A stretch of DNA of 64,000 bases, from assembly GCA_964542875.1 (NCBI GenBank), contig CAZIWA010000011.1:11283-75282 (forward strand), given 5' to 3'. Below, one piece after another: positions 51,458-60,025 of this stretch. The stretch is from CAZGOM01 sp964542875 (GTDB taxonomy: Bacteria > Planctomycetota > Phycisphaerae > Phycisphaerales > Phycisphaeraceae). The position numbers and the translations under genes were made by a program. The notes under the pieces were generated by a model. It searched no databases, was not told the origin of the DNA, and worked only from the letters and a program-made list of their open reading frames with translations. How positions within the stretch are numbered: the first letter of the stretch is position 1; every line of letters begins with the position of its first letter.

Positions 51458-52858
51458 TTACTGCGGGTCTTTGCCGGACATGAAGGTCTGGTCCGGGCCG
51501 ACGGGGAGGGCACCCTTGAAGAGGGATTTTGTGGGCTGATCGCGCTTGAGGAAGGCGTGAACGATGACGCCGATGAGGAACAGGACCAGTGCGACGGCGA
51601 GGCCGGCCAGGGCGTATTGGGTGAGGGTCTGGAGCTGGGTGGAGTGGCCGGCGATGCGGGCGAGCTTGTGCCCGACGGGGCCGGGGGCGATGCCTGGGGG
51701 GGAATCGATCAGCCACACCCAGACGGCGCAGCCAACGAGGCCGACGAGGCTGGCGGGGAGCAGGACCTTCACACAGGCGTGCATGACCTGATCGATGCGG
51801 ATGCGGGGAAGCGTCCAGCGGATCCACATCTGGATGAAGATGAAGATCATTGCCTTGGCGATGACCCAGAAGGCGGCATAGAGGTTGAAGATAAAGAGCG
51901 CGGTGCCGGAGGAAAGGCCCATGGCCTGGGCGCGTGCGTCAGGGTTGCCGGTGAGGGTGTTTTCAAAGTAGGCGGTGCCGGCGGCCAGGGGGTTAAAGCC
52001 CAGGGCGCGGTAGACGGGGTCGAACGCGCCAAAGGGGGAGTTCCACCCGCCCAGGAAGAGCGCGGACATGACCGCGCCCAGGACGAACATGCCGGCGTAC
52101 TCGGCGAAGAAGAAGAAGCTGAAGCGCAGGCCGGAATACTCGGTGTGGAAGCCGGCGACGAGTTCGGATTCGGATTCGGGGAGGTCAAAGGGTGCGCGCT
52201 TGTTGGAGGCGAGCGCGGCGACGAAGAAGAGCCCGCAGGCGAGGGCATTAAAGGGGTTATGGAAGACGAACCAGGTGGAGAGGCCGCCTGCCTGGAGGTA
52301 AGAGAGTTCAACCAGGTGAAGGGTGCCGGCGGTGAGAAGCCCGGTGATGATGGCCAGGCCCATGGGTACTTCGTAGGAAACCATCTGGCAGGCTTCGCGC
52401 ATGGCGCCGTAAACCGACCATTTGGAGCCCGAGGCCCAGCCGGCGAGGATGACGCCCATCACTTCCACAGCGAGGACGGCGAGGATGTAGAGCACGCCGA
52501 TATCCAGGCGGGGTTCAAAGGTGAAGTCCGGCCCGAAGGGAAGCGCGACCATGGCGGCGAAGACGGGGGCGAAGGCCAGGTAAGGGGCGATCTTAAAGAG
52601 GACGGGGTCTGCGGCGCGGGGCATGAGGTCTTCTTTGAAGACGAGCTTGAGGCCGTCGGCGATGGACTGGGCCCAGCCTTGCCATCCGCCTACGTGCATG
52701 GGGCCCTGGCGGGATTGGATCCAGGCGGCGACCTTGCGCTCAAACCAGATGCAGAACATGGCGATGATGCTGACCATGGGCATGAAGACGAGCGGGATGA
52801 GCGCGAGCTTCACGAGGAAGGCCAGGAGGGGCGAGGTTGGGAAGAGGTCTTGGATCAT
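51458..52858 (-). CDS. nuoH: NADH-quinone oxidoreductase subunit H
   Basis: Membrane subunit of complex I that helps form the quinone site. It has about eight to nine membrane helices. Signature segments are FERKVAAWIQSRQGPMHVGGWQGWAQSIADGLKL (residues about 39-72, read in pieces) and NKRAPFDLPESESELVAGFHTEYSG. At 466 residues it is longer than the usual 320-350; the extra parts are a loop after GWNSPFG and an added C-terminal helix region (LVLFLIGVIVHAFL). No other nuo genes are in the window, which is unusual because nuoH normally lies inside the nuo operon. Confidence 0.93.
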   Translation of the reverse strand: MIQDLFPTSPLLAFLVKLALIPLVFMPMVSIIAMFCIWFERKVAAWIQSRQGPMHVGGWQGWAQSIADGLKLVFKEDLMPRAADPVLFKIAPYLAFAPVFAAMVALPFGPDFTFEPRLDIGVLYILAVLAVEVMGVILAGWASGSKWSVYGAMREACQMVSYEVPMGLAIITGLLTAGTLHLVELSYLQAGGLSTWFVFHNPFNALACGLFFVAALASNKRAPFDLPESESELVAGFHTEYSGLRFSFFFFAEYAGMFVLGAVMSALFLGGWNSPFGAFDPVYRALGFNPLAAGTAYFENTLTGNPDARAQAMGLSSGTALFIFNLYAAFWVIAKAMIFIFIQMWIRWTLPRIRIDQVMHACVKVLLPASLVGLVGCAVWVWLIDSPPGIAPGPVGHKLARIAGHSTQLQTLTQYALAGLAVALVLFLIGVIVHAFLKRDQPTKSLFKGALPVGPDQTFMSGKDPQ

Positions 52859-52933
52859 GTTTGAAGGTGGAGATTATATGGGATGAGGGGCAGGCTTCGC
52901 AGGGCGGGTTTTTGACGGGGTTAAGATGGGGCG

Positions 52934-53683
52934 ATGGCGTCATCGGTTTCATCACATTCCGACGGGGTTGGAGCGGGTACGGGGGCTTTTGCCATGACCC
53001 GGTGGAGCGTGGTGCTGGCCGCGGGGGATTGGCGCGCCAATGCCGGGGCCAAGCGGGCCATGGGGGAGCTGGCGCGGATTTACTGGTTTGCGCTTTACGC
53101 CTACGCGCGCAGAAGCGGCGCGCCAGCGGCCAAGGCGGAAGACCTGGTGCAGGGGTTTTTGCTGCATCTGCTGGAAAAGGATGCCCTGGCCGGGGTGGAC
53201 CGGGGAAAAGGGAAGTTTCGGTCGTTTTTGATCGCGTCGCTTAAAAATTACATGGCCAACGACTGGGACAAGGAGACTGCGGCCAAGCGGGGCGGCGGGG
53301 TGAAGACGGTGCCGATCGACGCGCTGGACGCCGAAGCCCGGTACACGCGTGAGCCGGTGGACGAGATGACCCCTGAACGGCTGTTTGACCGGAAATGGGC
53401 GCTGGCCGTATTGGAAGAGGTGCTGCAGCGGCTGGCGCGTGAATACGCCGACCGCGGGCAAGGGGTGGTGTTTCAGGCGCTGGAGGGCGTGCTGATCAAA
53501 GGGGAGACGACGGGGTATGCGCAGATCGGGGAAAGGCTGGGGATGACCGAGGCCGCGGTGAAGGTGGCGGCGCACCGATTGCGCAAGCGGTACCGGGAAC
53601 TGCTGAGGGAAGAGATTGCGCAGACGGTGTCTGAGCCGGGGATGGTGGACGAAGAAGTGCGGCAGTTGATGGGGAGTCTTTGA
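52934..53683 (+). CDS. ECF-type RNA polymerase sigma factor (planctomycete kinase-linked type)
   Basis: Sigma-70-family factor of 249 residues. Region 2 includes MTRWSVVLAAGDW, IYWFALYAYARRSGA and AEDLVQGFLLHLLEKDAL followed by KGKFRSFLIASLKNYMAND. Region 4 has TTGYAQIGERLGMTEAAVKVAAHRLRKRYRELLREEI. This pattern is that of the planctomycete ECF group encoded next to Ser/Thr kinases. The kinase gene starts 125 bp downstream on the same strand. Activation by the kinase is inferred from this conserved pairing. An alternative start is the Met at 52994, just before TRWS. Confidence 0.9.
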   Translation: MASSVSSHSDGVGAGTGAFAMTRWSVVLAAGDWRANAGAKRAMGELARIYWFALYAYARRSGAPAAKAEDLVQGFLLHLLEKDALAGVDRGKGKFRSFLIASLKNYMANDWDKETAAKRGGGVKTVPIDALDAEARYTREPVDEMTPERLFDRKWALAVLEEVLQRLAREYADRGQGVVFQALEGVLIKGETTGYAQIGERLGMTEAAVKVAAHRLRKRYRELLREEIAQTVSEPGMVDEEVRQLMGSL

Positions 53684-53687
53684 GGAA

Positions 53688-53719
53688 GGGTCTGGGGTCT
53701 AGGGTCTGGTCAGAGGGAG
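53688..53719 (+). repeat. GGTCTGG/GGTCAGAGGG dispersed repeat, copy 4
   Basis: GGGTCTGGGGTCTAGGGTCT followed by GGTCAGAGGGA, starting 5 bp after the sigma-factor stop, between it and the kinase gene. Confidence 0.85.
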
Positions 53720-53808
53720 AATTCAGAAATTTGGGAGATGGGGTGTAACCTTTTTGCTTGTTTGCTTTAGTAGGGGGTGGAAGCATTCACGCAAATGGAG
53801 TTTTTGAG

Positions 53809-56730
53809 ATGAGCCAGGTTGAAAAGTGTCCCGAGTGCGGGAAAACCGTGGGGGCGGGAACACCCGGGGGGCTTTGCCCGGCGTGTCTGCTTAAACGTGG
53901 GTTGGAAGAAGACACGGCGGACTTCCGCAGCGGCACAAGCCCTTTTCCGGGGAGGGCGAAGGCGTTTGGGAATTGGAAGCCGATCGATGCCAATGAACTG
54001 GCGGGGAAGTTTCCGGAGCTTGAAGGCGTAAGGCTCATCGGGCGCGGGGGGATGGGCGCGGTGTACTGGGCGAAGCAAAAGAGCCTCAACCGGGAGGTGG
54101 CGCTGAAGGTGCTGCCTCGCGAAGTGGGGGAGTCGGAGGCTTTTAAGGCACGGTTTGAGCGCGAAGCGCAGGCGATGGCACGGTTGAATCACCCGCATAT
54201 CGTGACGATTTATGAGTTTGGGCAGCGCGATGGGCTTTACTACTTTTTGATGGAGTATGTGGATGGGTTGAGCCTGCGCGGGCTGCTGGATTCCGGACAT
54301 GTATCGACCAGGGAAGCACTGGCCATCGTGCCGGAAATCTGCGATGCGCTGCAGTATGCGCATGAGCGGGGGATTGTGCATCGGGACATCAAACCGGAGA
54401 ACATTCTGCTGAATAAGGCAGGCCGGGTGAAGATCGCGGATTTCGGGTTGGCGAAGCTGGTGGGGGAACCCGGGGCGGGTGAGCCGGCTGCGGGCGAGCG
54501 GGCGATGGGGACGCCGGAGTACATGGCGCCCGAGCAGATGGAGCGGCCTGACGTAGTGGACCACCGGGCGGATATTTATGCGCTGGGGGTGGTGTTTTAT
54601 CAGATGCTGACGGGGGAATTGCCCGGGGCCAAGCCGCTGCTGGAATCCGCAGTGCGGAAAGTGGTGATTGATGTGCGGCTGGATGCGGTGGTGCTTAAGG
54701 CGCTGGAGCGCGAGCCGGAGCGCAGATACCAGCAGGTGAGCGAGATCAAGACGCAGGTGGAGACATATGTATTGACGAAGGCGTCGGAGCCGGAGATTGC
54801 GGTTGGGGGGACAGGGTGGTTTTCGGGGCGCGGGCTTCGCGGGCTGGGGTGGGTGGGGGCGTTTAATATGCTTATTTTTGGGTTGTTTTTAATGTTTCCG
54901 ATGATTTTTACCAGCAAGGGGTCGTGGGTGGTGTTTTGTTTTCTGGCGGGGTTGGTTGGGCTGGTGATTTTGATCGCGGCGATGTGGGTGGAAGGGGTAT
55001 TGGCGATGCGCGGGGCTGCGGAGAAGCCACGGGTATCAAAGCTGGCGGTGGCGGGGGCGTTGTGGACGCTTTGGGTGTTTGTGTTGCTGGTGGCGATGGC
55101 GTTCTGGCAGCCGCTGCGGCCGGGGATCGAGGGGGGGATGCGCGGGTGGCAGGGGATGACGCTCAAAACGGTGGCGCTGGGGTTGGGTTTGACTGCGCCG
55201 CTGGTGGCGACGGTGCTGGGGTGGATGGCGCTGAGGCGTATTTCGCGGTCAGAGGGCCGGGTGTACGGGGTTCCCGCGGCGCTGGTGGCGGCGTTGCTTT
55301 TTCCGATCATGCTGATGAACGGTTTGATCGGCCTGGGCTGGATGTGGCTGGTGTATGCGCTGGATGTGTCGTCCCGCTTGGCGGGGCTGATGCGGGTGAG
55401 CCCCAGCGCCGTGAATGTGCAGGTGTGGGTGTTGGCGGCGGCGGTGATGGTGGGGCTGTGGGCGCTGGTGGATTACGGAATGGTGTGCTGGGGTTGGCGG
55501 ATCGCGGGCCGGCTGCAAGGGAAAAGGAGACCGGGTATTGCAAGCGCGTATGCGCTGGTGTTTTGGGCTGGATTCATGGGGATGGCGTTTATTGGGTTGA
55601 TCGATCGGTCCGCGCCGACGCGGGTGACAGTGGAGGGTGGTGGTGATCTTGTGATGCTGGCGGGGCGTCCGGAACTGCTCAGCAGGGCTTCCACAGACGA
55701 AGTGATTGCCGCGGGGTGGGCGCAGCCTAATTCGCCCTGGGCCTGGAATGAGCTGAAAAAGCACAAGCTGACGAAAGAGCAAGCTGCAAAGGTCATGGAT
55801 GGCCTGGGTCCGTGGATGAAGAAGGAGATTAAGGCGGGAGATGATGTGCCGCCGATGACATGGCTGAATGATCTTTTGGAGGAGCTGTACAAGAATGGAT
55901 TGGTGAGTGATGAACAGGCGATTGAGTTTCGGAAAGTTCTGGCCGGTTCGGTTACGCATGAGGAAGGTGGGATTCGGTTTCGAGAGGGGAAAAAGCAGCG
56001 TGTTGTGAGTGTACGTGTGGCTTCGCCCTGGTATGACCGGCTGTTTGGCTACACATTGATGGGTGAGTTTGTATCAGCGAGCGTGGATGGGCAGGCAATC
56101 ACGATGCGAAGCGGGAATCGCCATTGGAAAAGCACGCAATTTTATGGAGAGCTGGTGTTGCCCGAACTGGCTCCCGGAAAGCATGTCTTGACCCTCGAAT
56201 TTTTAAGCGCGCTTGCGCCTGTCGCGGACCTGGTGGGTGTGTCGGAGATGGCACCGTCAGCGGACTGGCCCAAGACCGCCTACCGGTGGAAGCGCAGTTG
56301 CCAGATCAACGTCACGGTGTATTCCAAAGATGCTGAGATTGTGGCAATGACCCAGGACCCTGCGCTGGACCCGGTCAAAGTCGGGAAGCTCAGGATGAAA
56401 CAGGTTGTCGTTCAATCCCGAGGGAAGAAGGCGCAGTTGGTGGTGCAGTTTGAGTGGGGCGACAAGATGGCGGTGCCCATGAGCGTTGATGTGGCGGTGC
56501 GCATCGGCGGTCGGGATTTGAAGTGTGGATCATTGTGGTACACGCCCAGCGGCGGCAATCCAGGTGAAGTGTCTGTGCCGATCGATGTATTGGATGCCGG
56601 GGTGACGACCGCGGATGTGATTCTGACGCCCAATGTGCGGCTGGTTGATGAAGTTGAAAAGATTAATCGGGTCTGGGGCGGTGTGGTGGAGTTTAAGGGG
56701 GTTGCGGTGAAACGGATGGATTTGAAGTGA
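53809..56730 (+). CDS. Membrane Ser/Thr protein kinase with N-terminal zinc ribbon
   Basis: Hanks-type kinase of 973 residues. An N-terminal zinc ribbon (CPECGK and CPACL, about 6-29) precedes the kinase domain (about 63-325): GRGGMGAVYWAK loop, ALKVL lysine, HRDIKPENILLN catalytic loop, IADFGLAKL, and MGTPEYMAPEQ. About five to six hydrophobic segments follow (about 345-610). Then comes a large C-terminal domain (about 620-973), predicted extracytoplasmic and unrecognised, that probably senses a signal. ATG 53809 has GGAG about 9 nt upstream and gives the normal zinc-ribbon start. Pairing with the upstream ECF sigma factor is typical for planctomycetes. Confidence 0.92.
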   Translation: MSQVEKCPECGKTVGAGTPGGLCPACLLKRGLEEDTADFRSGTSPFPGRAKAFGNWKPIDANELAGKFPELEGVRLIGRGGMGAVYWAKQKSLNREVALKVLPREVGESEAFKARFEREAQAMARLNHPHIVTIYEFGQRDGLYYFLMEYVDGLSLRGLLDSGHVSTREALAIVPEICDALQYAHERGIVHRDIKPENILLNKAGRVKIADFGLAKLVGEPGAGEPAAGERAMGTPEYMAPEQMERPDVVDHRADIYALGVVFYQMLTGELPGAKPLLESAVRKVVIDVRLDAVVLKALEREPERRYQQVSEIKTQVETYVLTKASEPEIAVGGTGWFSGRGLRGLGWVGAFNMLIFGLFLMFPMIFTSKGSWVVFCFLAGLVGLVILIAAMWVEGVLAMRGAAEKPRVSKLAVAGALWTLWVFVLLVAMAFWQPLRPGIEGGMRGWQGMTLKTVALGLGLTAPLVATVLGWMALRRISRSEGRVYGVPAALVAALLFPIMLMNGLIGLGWMWLVYALDVSSRLAGLMRVSPSAVNVQVWVLAAAVMVGLWALVDYGMVCWGWRIAGRLQGKRRPGIASAYALVFWAGFMGMAFIGLIDRSAPTRVTVEGGGDLVMLAGRPELLSRASTDEVIAAGWAQPNSPWAWNELKKHKLTKEQAAKVMDGLGPWMKKEIKAGDDVPPMTWLNDLLEELYKNGLVSDEQAIEFRKVLAGSVTHEEGGIRFREGKKQRVVSVRVASPWYDRLFGYTLMGEFVSASVDGQAITMRSGNRHWKSTQFYGELVLPELAPGKHVLTLEFLSALAPVADLVGVSEMAPSADWPKTAYRWKRSCQINVTVYSKDAEIVAMTQDPALDPVKVGKLRMKQVVVQSRGKKAQLVVQFEWGDKMAVPMSVDVAVRIGGRDLKCGSLWYTPSGGNPGEVSVPIDVLDAGVTTADVILTPNVRLVDEVEKINRVWGGVVEFKGVAVKRMDLK

Positions 56731-56764
56731 GGGTGTGGTGGTTGATTAGGGGGAGAAACGGGAA

Positions 56765-56799
56765 GGGGACAGGTCCTTGAAGAAAGGGGACCAGTCCCC
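56765..56799 (+). repeat. GGGGACAGGTCC palindromic dispersed repeat, copy 2
   Basis: GGGGACAGGTCCTTGAAGAA followed by AGGGGACCAGTCCCC. It differs from the copy at 2496-2529 only in and beside the loop. It lies 34 bp after the kinase stop, in a 328-bp gene-free stretch made almost entirely of repeats. Confidence 0.75.
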
Positions 56800-56855
56800 G
56801 CAGAGAGTTGGTTGGCGGTAGGAATGCGGTGTGGTTTTTGTGGGGTTTGCGGGAG

Positions 56856-56903
56856 GTCGGGCTCGCGCCCGAAGACCCTCGCTGGCGCGTCGGGCTAACG
56901 GCG
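56856..56903 (+). repeat. GTCGGGCT...CGTCGGGCTAACGGCG repeat
   Basis: GTCGGGCTCGCGCCCGAAGA then CCCTCGCTGGCGCGTCGGGC and TAACGGCG. The reverse complement (TAGCCCGACGCGCCAGCGAG) resembles an intergenic repeat I remember from planctomycete genomes. It is a single copy in this window, so repeat status rests on memory. Confidence 0.45.
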
Positions 56904-56943
56904 TTTTGGTGTGAGGTGGCGAGTGTTTTTTGTTGGCGCGTGC

Positions 56944-56978
56944 AAGACATGCTCACGCGGACGAGAGCATGGCACGCT
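56944..56978 (+). repeat. AAGACATGCCCACG dispersed repeat, copy 2
   Basis: AAGACATGCTCACGCGGACG followed by AGAGCATGGCACG, about 31 of 33 identical to the copy at 10801-10838 and in the same orientation. Confidence 0.7.
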
Positions 56979-57012
56979 GGGTTGGTTGGCTTGGATGGCG
57001 GCGCAACGGGAA

Positions 57013-57026
57013 GGGGACCAGTCCCC
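57013..57026 (+). repeat. Shortened GGGGAC...GTCCCC repeat
   Basis: GGGGACCAGTCCCC, preceded by CAACGGGAA like the full copies. It looks like a full repeat with its inner 20 bases deleted. It lies 32 bp past the stop of the phosphatase gene. Confidence 0.55.
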
Positions 57027-57058
57027 GAAGAGGAAGCTGGAAGAGGGGGAGTCGGGTT

Positions 57059-58663
57059 TCAGGCGTCGATGACGAGGAGGGTCATGTCGTCCTGGCGGGT
57101 GGGGGAGCGGCGGTATTCTTCGGCGGCTTCCATGACGGCACGGACGTATTGTTCGCAGGGTTGTTCGCGGAAGCGGCAGAGGAGTTCGCGCACGCGGCTG
57201 CGGCCAAAGAGTTTGCCTGCGGGGTCCATGGTTTCGGGGATGCCGTCGGTGAGAATGACCAGGCGGTCGCCGGGGCGGAAGGCCATTTCCACTTCCTGGC
57301 ATTCCAGGAGTTTGTCGATGCCCAGCAGGGGGCCGGTGGAGTCGAGCTTGCGCAGGTCGACGCCTTGCGGGTCGACGAGGTAGGCGGGTTCATGGCCGGC
57401 GCTGGCGTAGCGGAGGATGGAGCGGTCGGGGGAGATCCAGGCGATGAAGAAGCTGGCGAAGTCGCCTTCAAGGGTGACGGAGGCGAAGCCGCGGTTGATG
57501 GATTGGAGGATAAGGCCGGGGCTCAGGCCGGTGTCGCAGGAGGAATCGATGAGGGCTTTGAGCATGGCGGCGCCCATGGCGGCGGGGACGCCGTGGCCGG
57601 TGACGTCGCCGATACACAGGAGAATTGCGCCGTCGGCGAGGCATTTGATGTCGACGCAGTCGCCGCCTACTTCGTTGGCGGTGAGTTGTTTGTAGGCTGC
57701 TTTGTGTTTGCGGGCCAGGTCGGTGGGGGGGCGCAGGTTTTCCTGGATGGCCTGGGCTTTGTCCATCTGTGCGCGGCGGTTGGCGTCGGCGTCTTCCAGG
57801 GCCTGGGTCATGGCGTTGATTTCGACGGCCAGGAAGTGGGTTTCCAGGGTGTTGCCGGGTTTGGCGCGCACGCCCAGTTCGCCTTTGGCGATTCGGCGCA
57901 TGACGGCGACGAGGTGTTGGATGGGTTTATTGACCAGGCGCAGCAGGATGATGTTGACGACGGCGGTGATGCCCAGGCCGATGCAGGCGAGGGCGACGAT
58001 CCGCCAGAGGAGGTCGCGGCGGAGTTCGCGGAGGATGTCGGTGCCGTCCTGCCAGACGATGATGGTGAGGTCCTGGGTTTTGGCGACGCCGACGACGAGG
58101 TAGCGGCCGTCCACGCGGAAGTCGTAGCGGTTGCTGTCGATGACTTCGTCGAAGCGGGTGATCAGGTACGGGTCGGTGAGGCCGTCGCGCATGGAGACGG
58201 GGATGAGGAGCTGGTCCTGCACGCGGGCGATGACGCCGGGGCCGTTGGTGAAGCGCGAAGGGCGCAGACGGATTTGAACGCCGTCAAGCCAGCGCTGAAG
58301 CGGGTCGGCCTGCTGGTTGCGGCGCATGAGAGCGAGCTCAGAATTGCCGGGGACGTAGTGTTCGTATTCGGAGCGCGCGGTCTGATAGTGCTTGGAGAGC
58401 AGGGCGACGAGCGCGCTGGCGTGGCCGCGAAGGAGTTCGCTTTTGTCGCGCAGGCGTGCGCCGAGCCGGTCGGAATAATCAAGCGAGAGGTAGATGGCCA
58501 GGGCCAGGAGAAGCGTGAAGTTCACCCCCAGAAGAATCTGACGGCGAAGTGATTTGGGCGGTTTGGGGTGAAGCGCGGAGGCGGCGGGGCTGGCCACGGT
58601 TTCGCGAGGCGGATCGTGATTCGGCTTGAGGTTTTGCGTATGAGAGGGCATAGACGCCAACAT
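57059..58663 (-). CDS. Membrane SpoIIE/RsbU-type PP2C protein phosphatase
   Basis: Signalling phosphatase of 534 residues. Two membrane helices (about 41-62 and 222-244) enclose an extracytoplasmic sensor region. A HAMP-like linker follows (about 245-300: NKPIQHLVAVMRRIAKGELGVRAKPGNTLE). The SpoIIE domain (about 320-534) has GGDCVDI, CIGDVTGHGVPAAMGAAMLKAL, LRYASAGHEP, LDSTGPLLGI, DRLVILTDGIPE and RQDDMTLLVI, with the metal-binding Asp residues intact. Such enzymes usually dephosphorylate anti-sigma-factor antagonists. No antagonist or anti-sigma gene is adjacent, so its target is unknown. Confidence 0.9.
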   Translation of the reverse strand: MLASMPSHTQNLKPNHDPPRETVASPAASALHPKPPKSLRRQILLGVNFTLLLALAIYLSLDYSDRLGARLRDKSELLRGHASALVALLSKHYQTARSEYEHYVPGNSELALMRRNQQADPLQRWLDGVQIRLRPSRFTNGPGVIARVQDQLLIPVSMRDGLTDPYLITRFDEVIDSNRYDFRVDGRYLVVGVAKTQDLTIIVWQDGTDILRELRRDLLWRIVALACIGLGITAVVNIILLRLVNKPIQHLVAVMRRIAKGELGVRAKPGNTLETHFLAVEINAMTQALEDADANRRAQMDKAQAIQENLRPPTDLARKHKAAYKQLTANEVGGDCVDIKCLADGAILLCIGDVTGHGVPAAMGAAMLKALIDSSCDTGLSPGLILQSINRGFASVTLEGDFASFFIAWISPDRSILRYASAGHEPAYLVDPQGVDLRKLDSTGPLLGIDKLLECQEVEMAFRPGDRLVILTDGIPETMDPAGKLFGRSRVRELLCRFREQPCEQYVRAVMEAAEEYRRSPTRQDDMTLLVIDA

Positions 58664-59014
58664 GACCCCGGGGTGCTGGGAGGATTGTAAGTCAACGGGG
58701 TGAAGGGGGGAAGAAGAGGGGGAAAGGTAAAAGGGACAAGGTAAAAGGTAAAAGTGAAGAGGGAGAGGGAGGGTTCAGGTTTGGTCGGAGAGAAGAAGAG
58801 TTAACCAATAGCGGTAGCGGTTTTCAGTGTTTGTGCATGCCGCAAGGCGGGCGAGAAACGAAATGTTTATACGGATGAGGGCATGGGACACGGTGTTTGG
58901 TGGGTTAGGAGCACCGTGCGGGGGTGTTGCGTTTGGGTGATTTATGGGTTGAGGGGTCTTGTGGGCGGCGTGGTGGGCCTCGAGGACTCGGCCGCACCCA
59001 ACGAAGAGGGGTTT
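58664..59014. other. Gene-free stretch with a short GGTAAAAG tandem repeat
   Basis: About 350 bp between the divergently spaced phosphatase start and the hydrolase stop. At 58721-58758 there are purine-rich tandem units related to AAGGTAAAAG. No ORF, RNA or terminator is convincing. Confidence 0.5.
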
Positions 59015-59824
59015 TTAGCCGCCGAGGCGGACGATGACCCATTGGAGGGAGGTGGCAAATTCGGGGATGGCGGAGTCGTGGTGGCCGCCTGTGAGTTCAA
59101 GGTAGCGGAAAGTCATTTTGCCGGAGAGCTGCTGGGCGAAGGCGCGGGCTTGTTCGACGGGGATGATGTTGTCGCCGGCGGCCTGGCAGACGCTGACGGG
59201 CATTTTGAGTTTTTTGGCGTTGGCGACGGCGTTGTGCCGGGCGTAGACATCGGGGTTTTGCTCAGGGGCGCCATAGCGCTGGATGATGGTGTCGGCGATG
59301 ACGCCGAGGATGGGGGTTTGTTTGCGGCGCTCCTGGCACCAGGGGAGGTAGGCGGCCAGGTCGCTGGCGGGGCAGAGGGAGACGACGCCGTCGAGGAGGT
59401 CGGGGTGGAGGCCTGCGAAGATGAGGGCGCTGGTGCCGCCCATGGAGCCGCCGACGAGGATGATGTGGCGGGCTTGTTTTTCGGATTTGAGCCAGAGGAT
59501 GAGTGCGGCGAGGTCGTAGGCGGCCGCGGGGTTCATCCAGGAGTTTCCGCGGATGTTTGCGCCGAGGATGCCGAGGTTGTTTTTCCGGAGCGCGGGGACC
59601 CATTGGTCGCGGATGTCGGGGCGGACGAAGATCTGATCGCCAAAGGAACCGTGGCCGTGGAGGAAAACGGCCCAGTCGTTGCCCTGAGGGGGCGGGGAGA
59701 GGACGGCCCAGTCCAGCGCGTTATCCAGCCCGGAGGTGAAGGCGACCTTTTCGACGTTGAGATCGACGTGGTCGTAGCGGACGGGGAGGGTGGACTGGAT
59801 GGCGATGCGGGGTAGGTCTGTCAT
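59015..59824 (-). CDS. Alpha/beta hydrolase
   Basis: Alpha/beta-fold hydrolase of 269 residues without a signal peptide. The oxyanion segment is FLHGHGSFGDQ, the nucleophile elbow is VGGSMGGTSA (Ser within GGSMGG), an acidic residue lies in QAAGDNIIP, and the catalytic His is in LTGGHHDSAIP. The triad is therefore complete. The pattern resembles peptidase S9/acyl-esterase-like hydrolases, but substrate cannot be assigned. It is transcribed alone. Confidence 0.82.
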   Translation of the reverse strand: MTDLPRIAIQSTLPVRYDHVDLNVEKVAFTSGLDNALDWAVLSPPPQGNDWAVFLHGHGSFGDQIFVRPDIRDQWVPALRKNNLGILGANIRGNSWMNPAAAYDLAALILWLKSEKQARHIILVGGSMGGTSALIFAGLHPDLLDGVVSLCPASDLAAYLPWCQERRKQTPILGVIADTIIQRYGAPEQNPDVYARHNAVANAKKLKMPVSVCQAAGDNIIPVEQARAFAQQLSGKMTFRYLELTGGHHDSAIPEFATSLQWVIVRLGG

Positions 59825-59870
59825 GGGGTGTCCGTTTTCAGGGTGGGAAAAGGATACATGCCGGGCAGAT

Positions 59871-59900
59871 GAATTACGAGTTATGCGTTATGAATTGAAG
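59871..59900 (+). repeat. GAATTA/GAGTTATG intergenic repeat, second copy
   Basis: GAATTACGAGTTATGCGTTA followed by TGAATTGAAG. It is related to 1603-1624, between the alpha/beta hydrolase start and the zinc-ribbon gene stop. Confidence 0.35.
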
Positions 59901-60025
59901 AGGCGGGAAATGAGGGTTTATGGCGAATCGCAGCAGGCCAGAAGAGCAGCGATCATGCAATAAGCAACGCACGGGCCTGGTTTTGAGAGGTCCGTGCGTC
60001 CCATTCCTGCGGGGTATATGGAGTT

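Noticed and set aside
51221..52864. 547-codon open frame on the + strand
   Set aside because: Lies opposite nuoH and is a low-complexity Gly/Glu/Asp reading of the complementary strand.
56930..58552. 540-codon open frame on the + strand
   Set aside because: Complement of the SpoIIE-type phosphatase gene. The opposite frame has all catalytic motifs.
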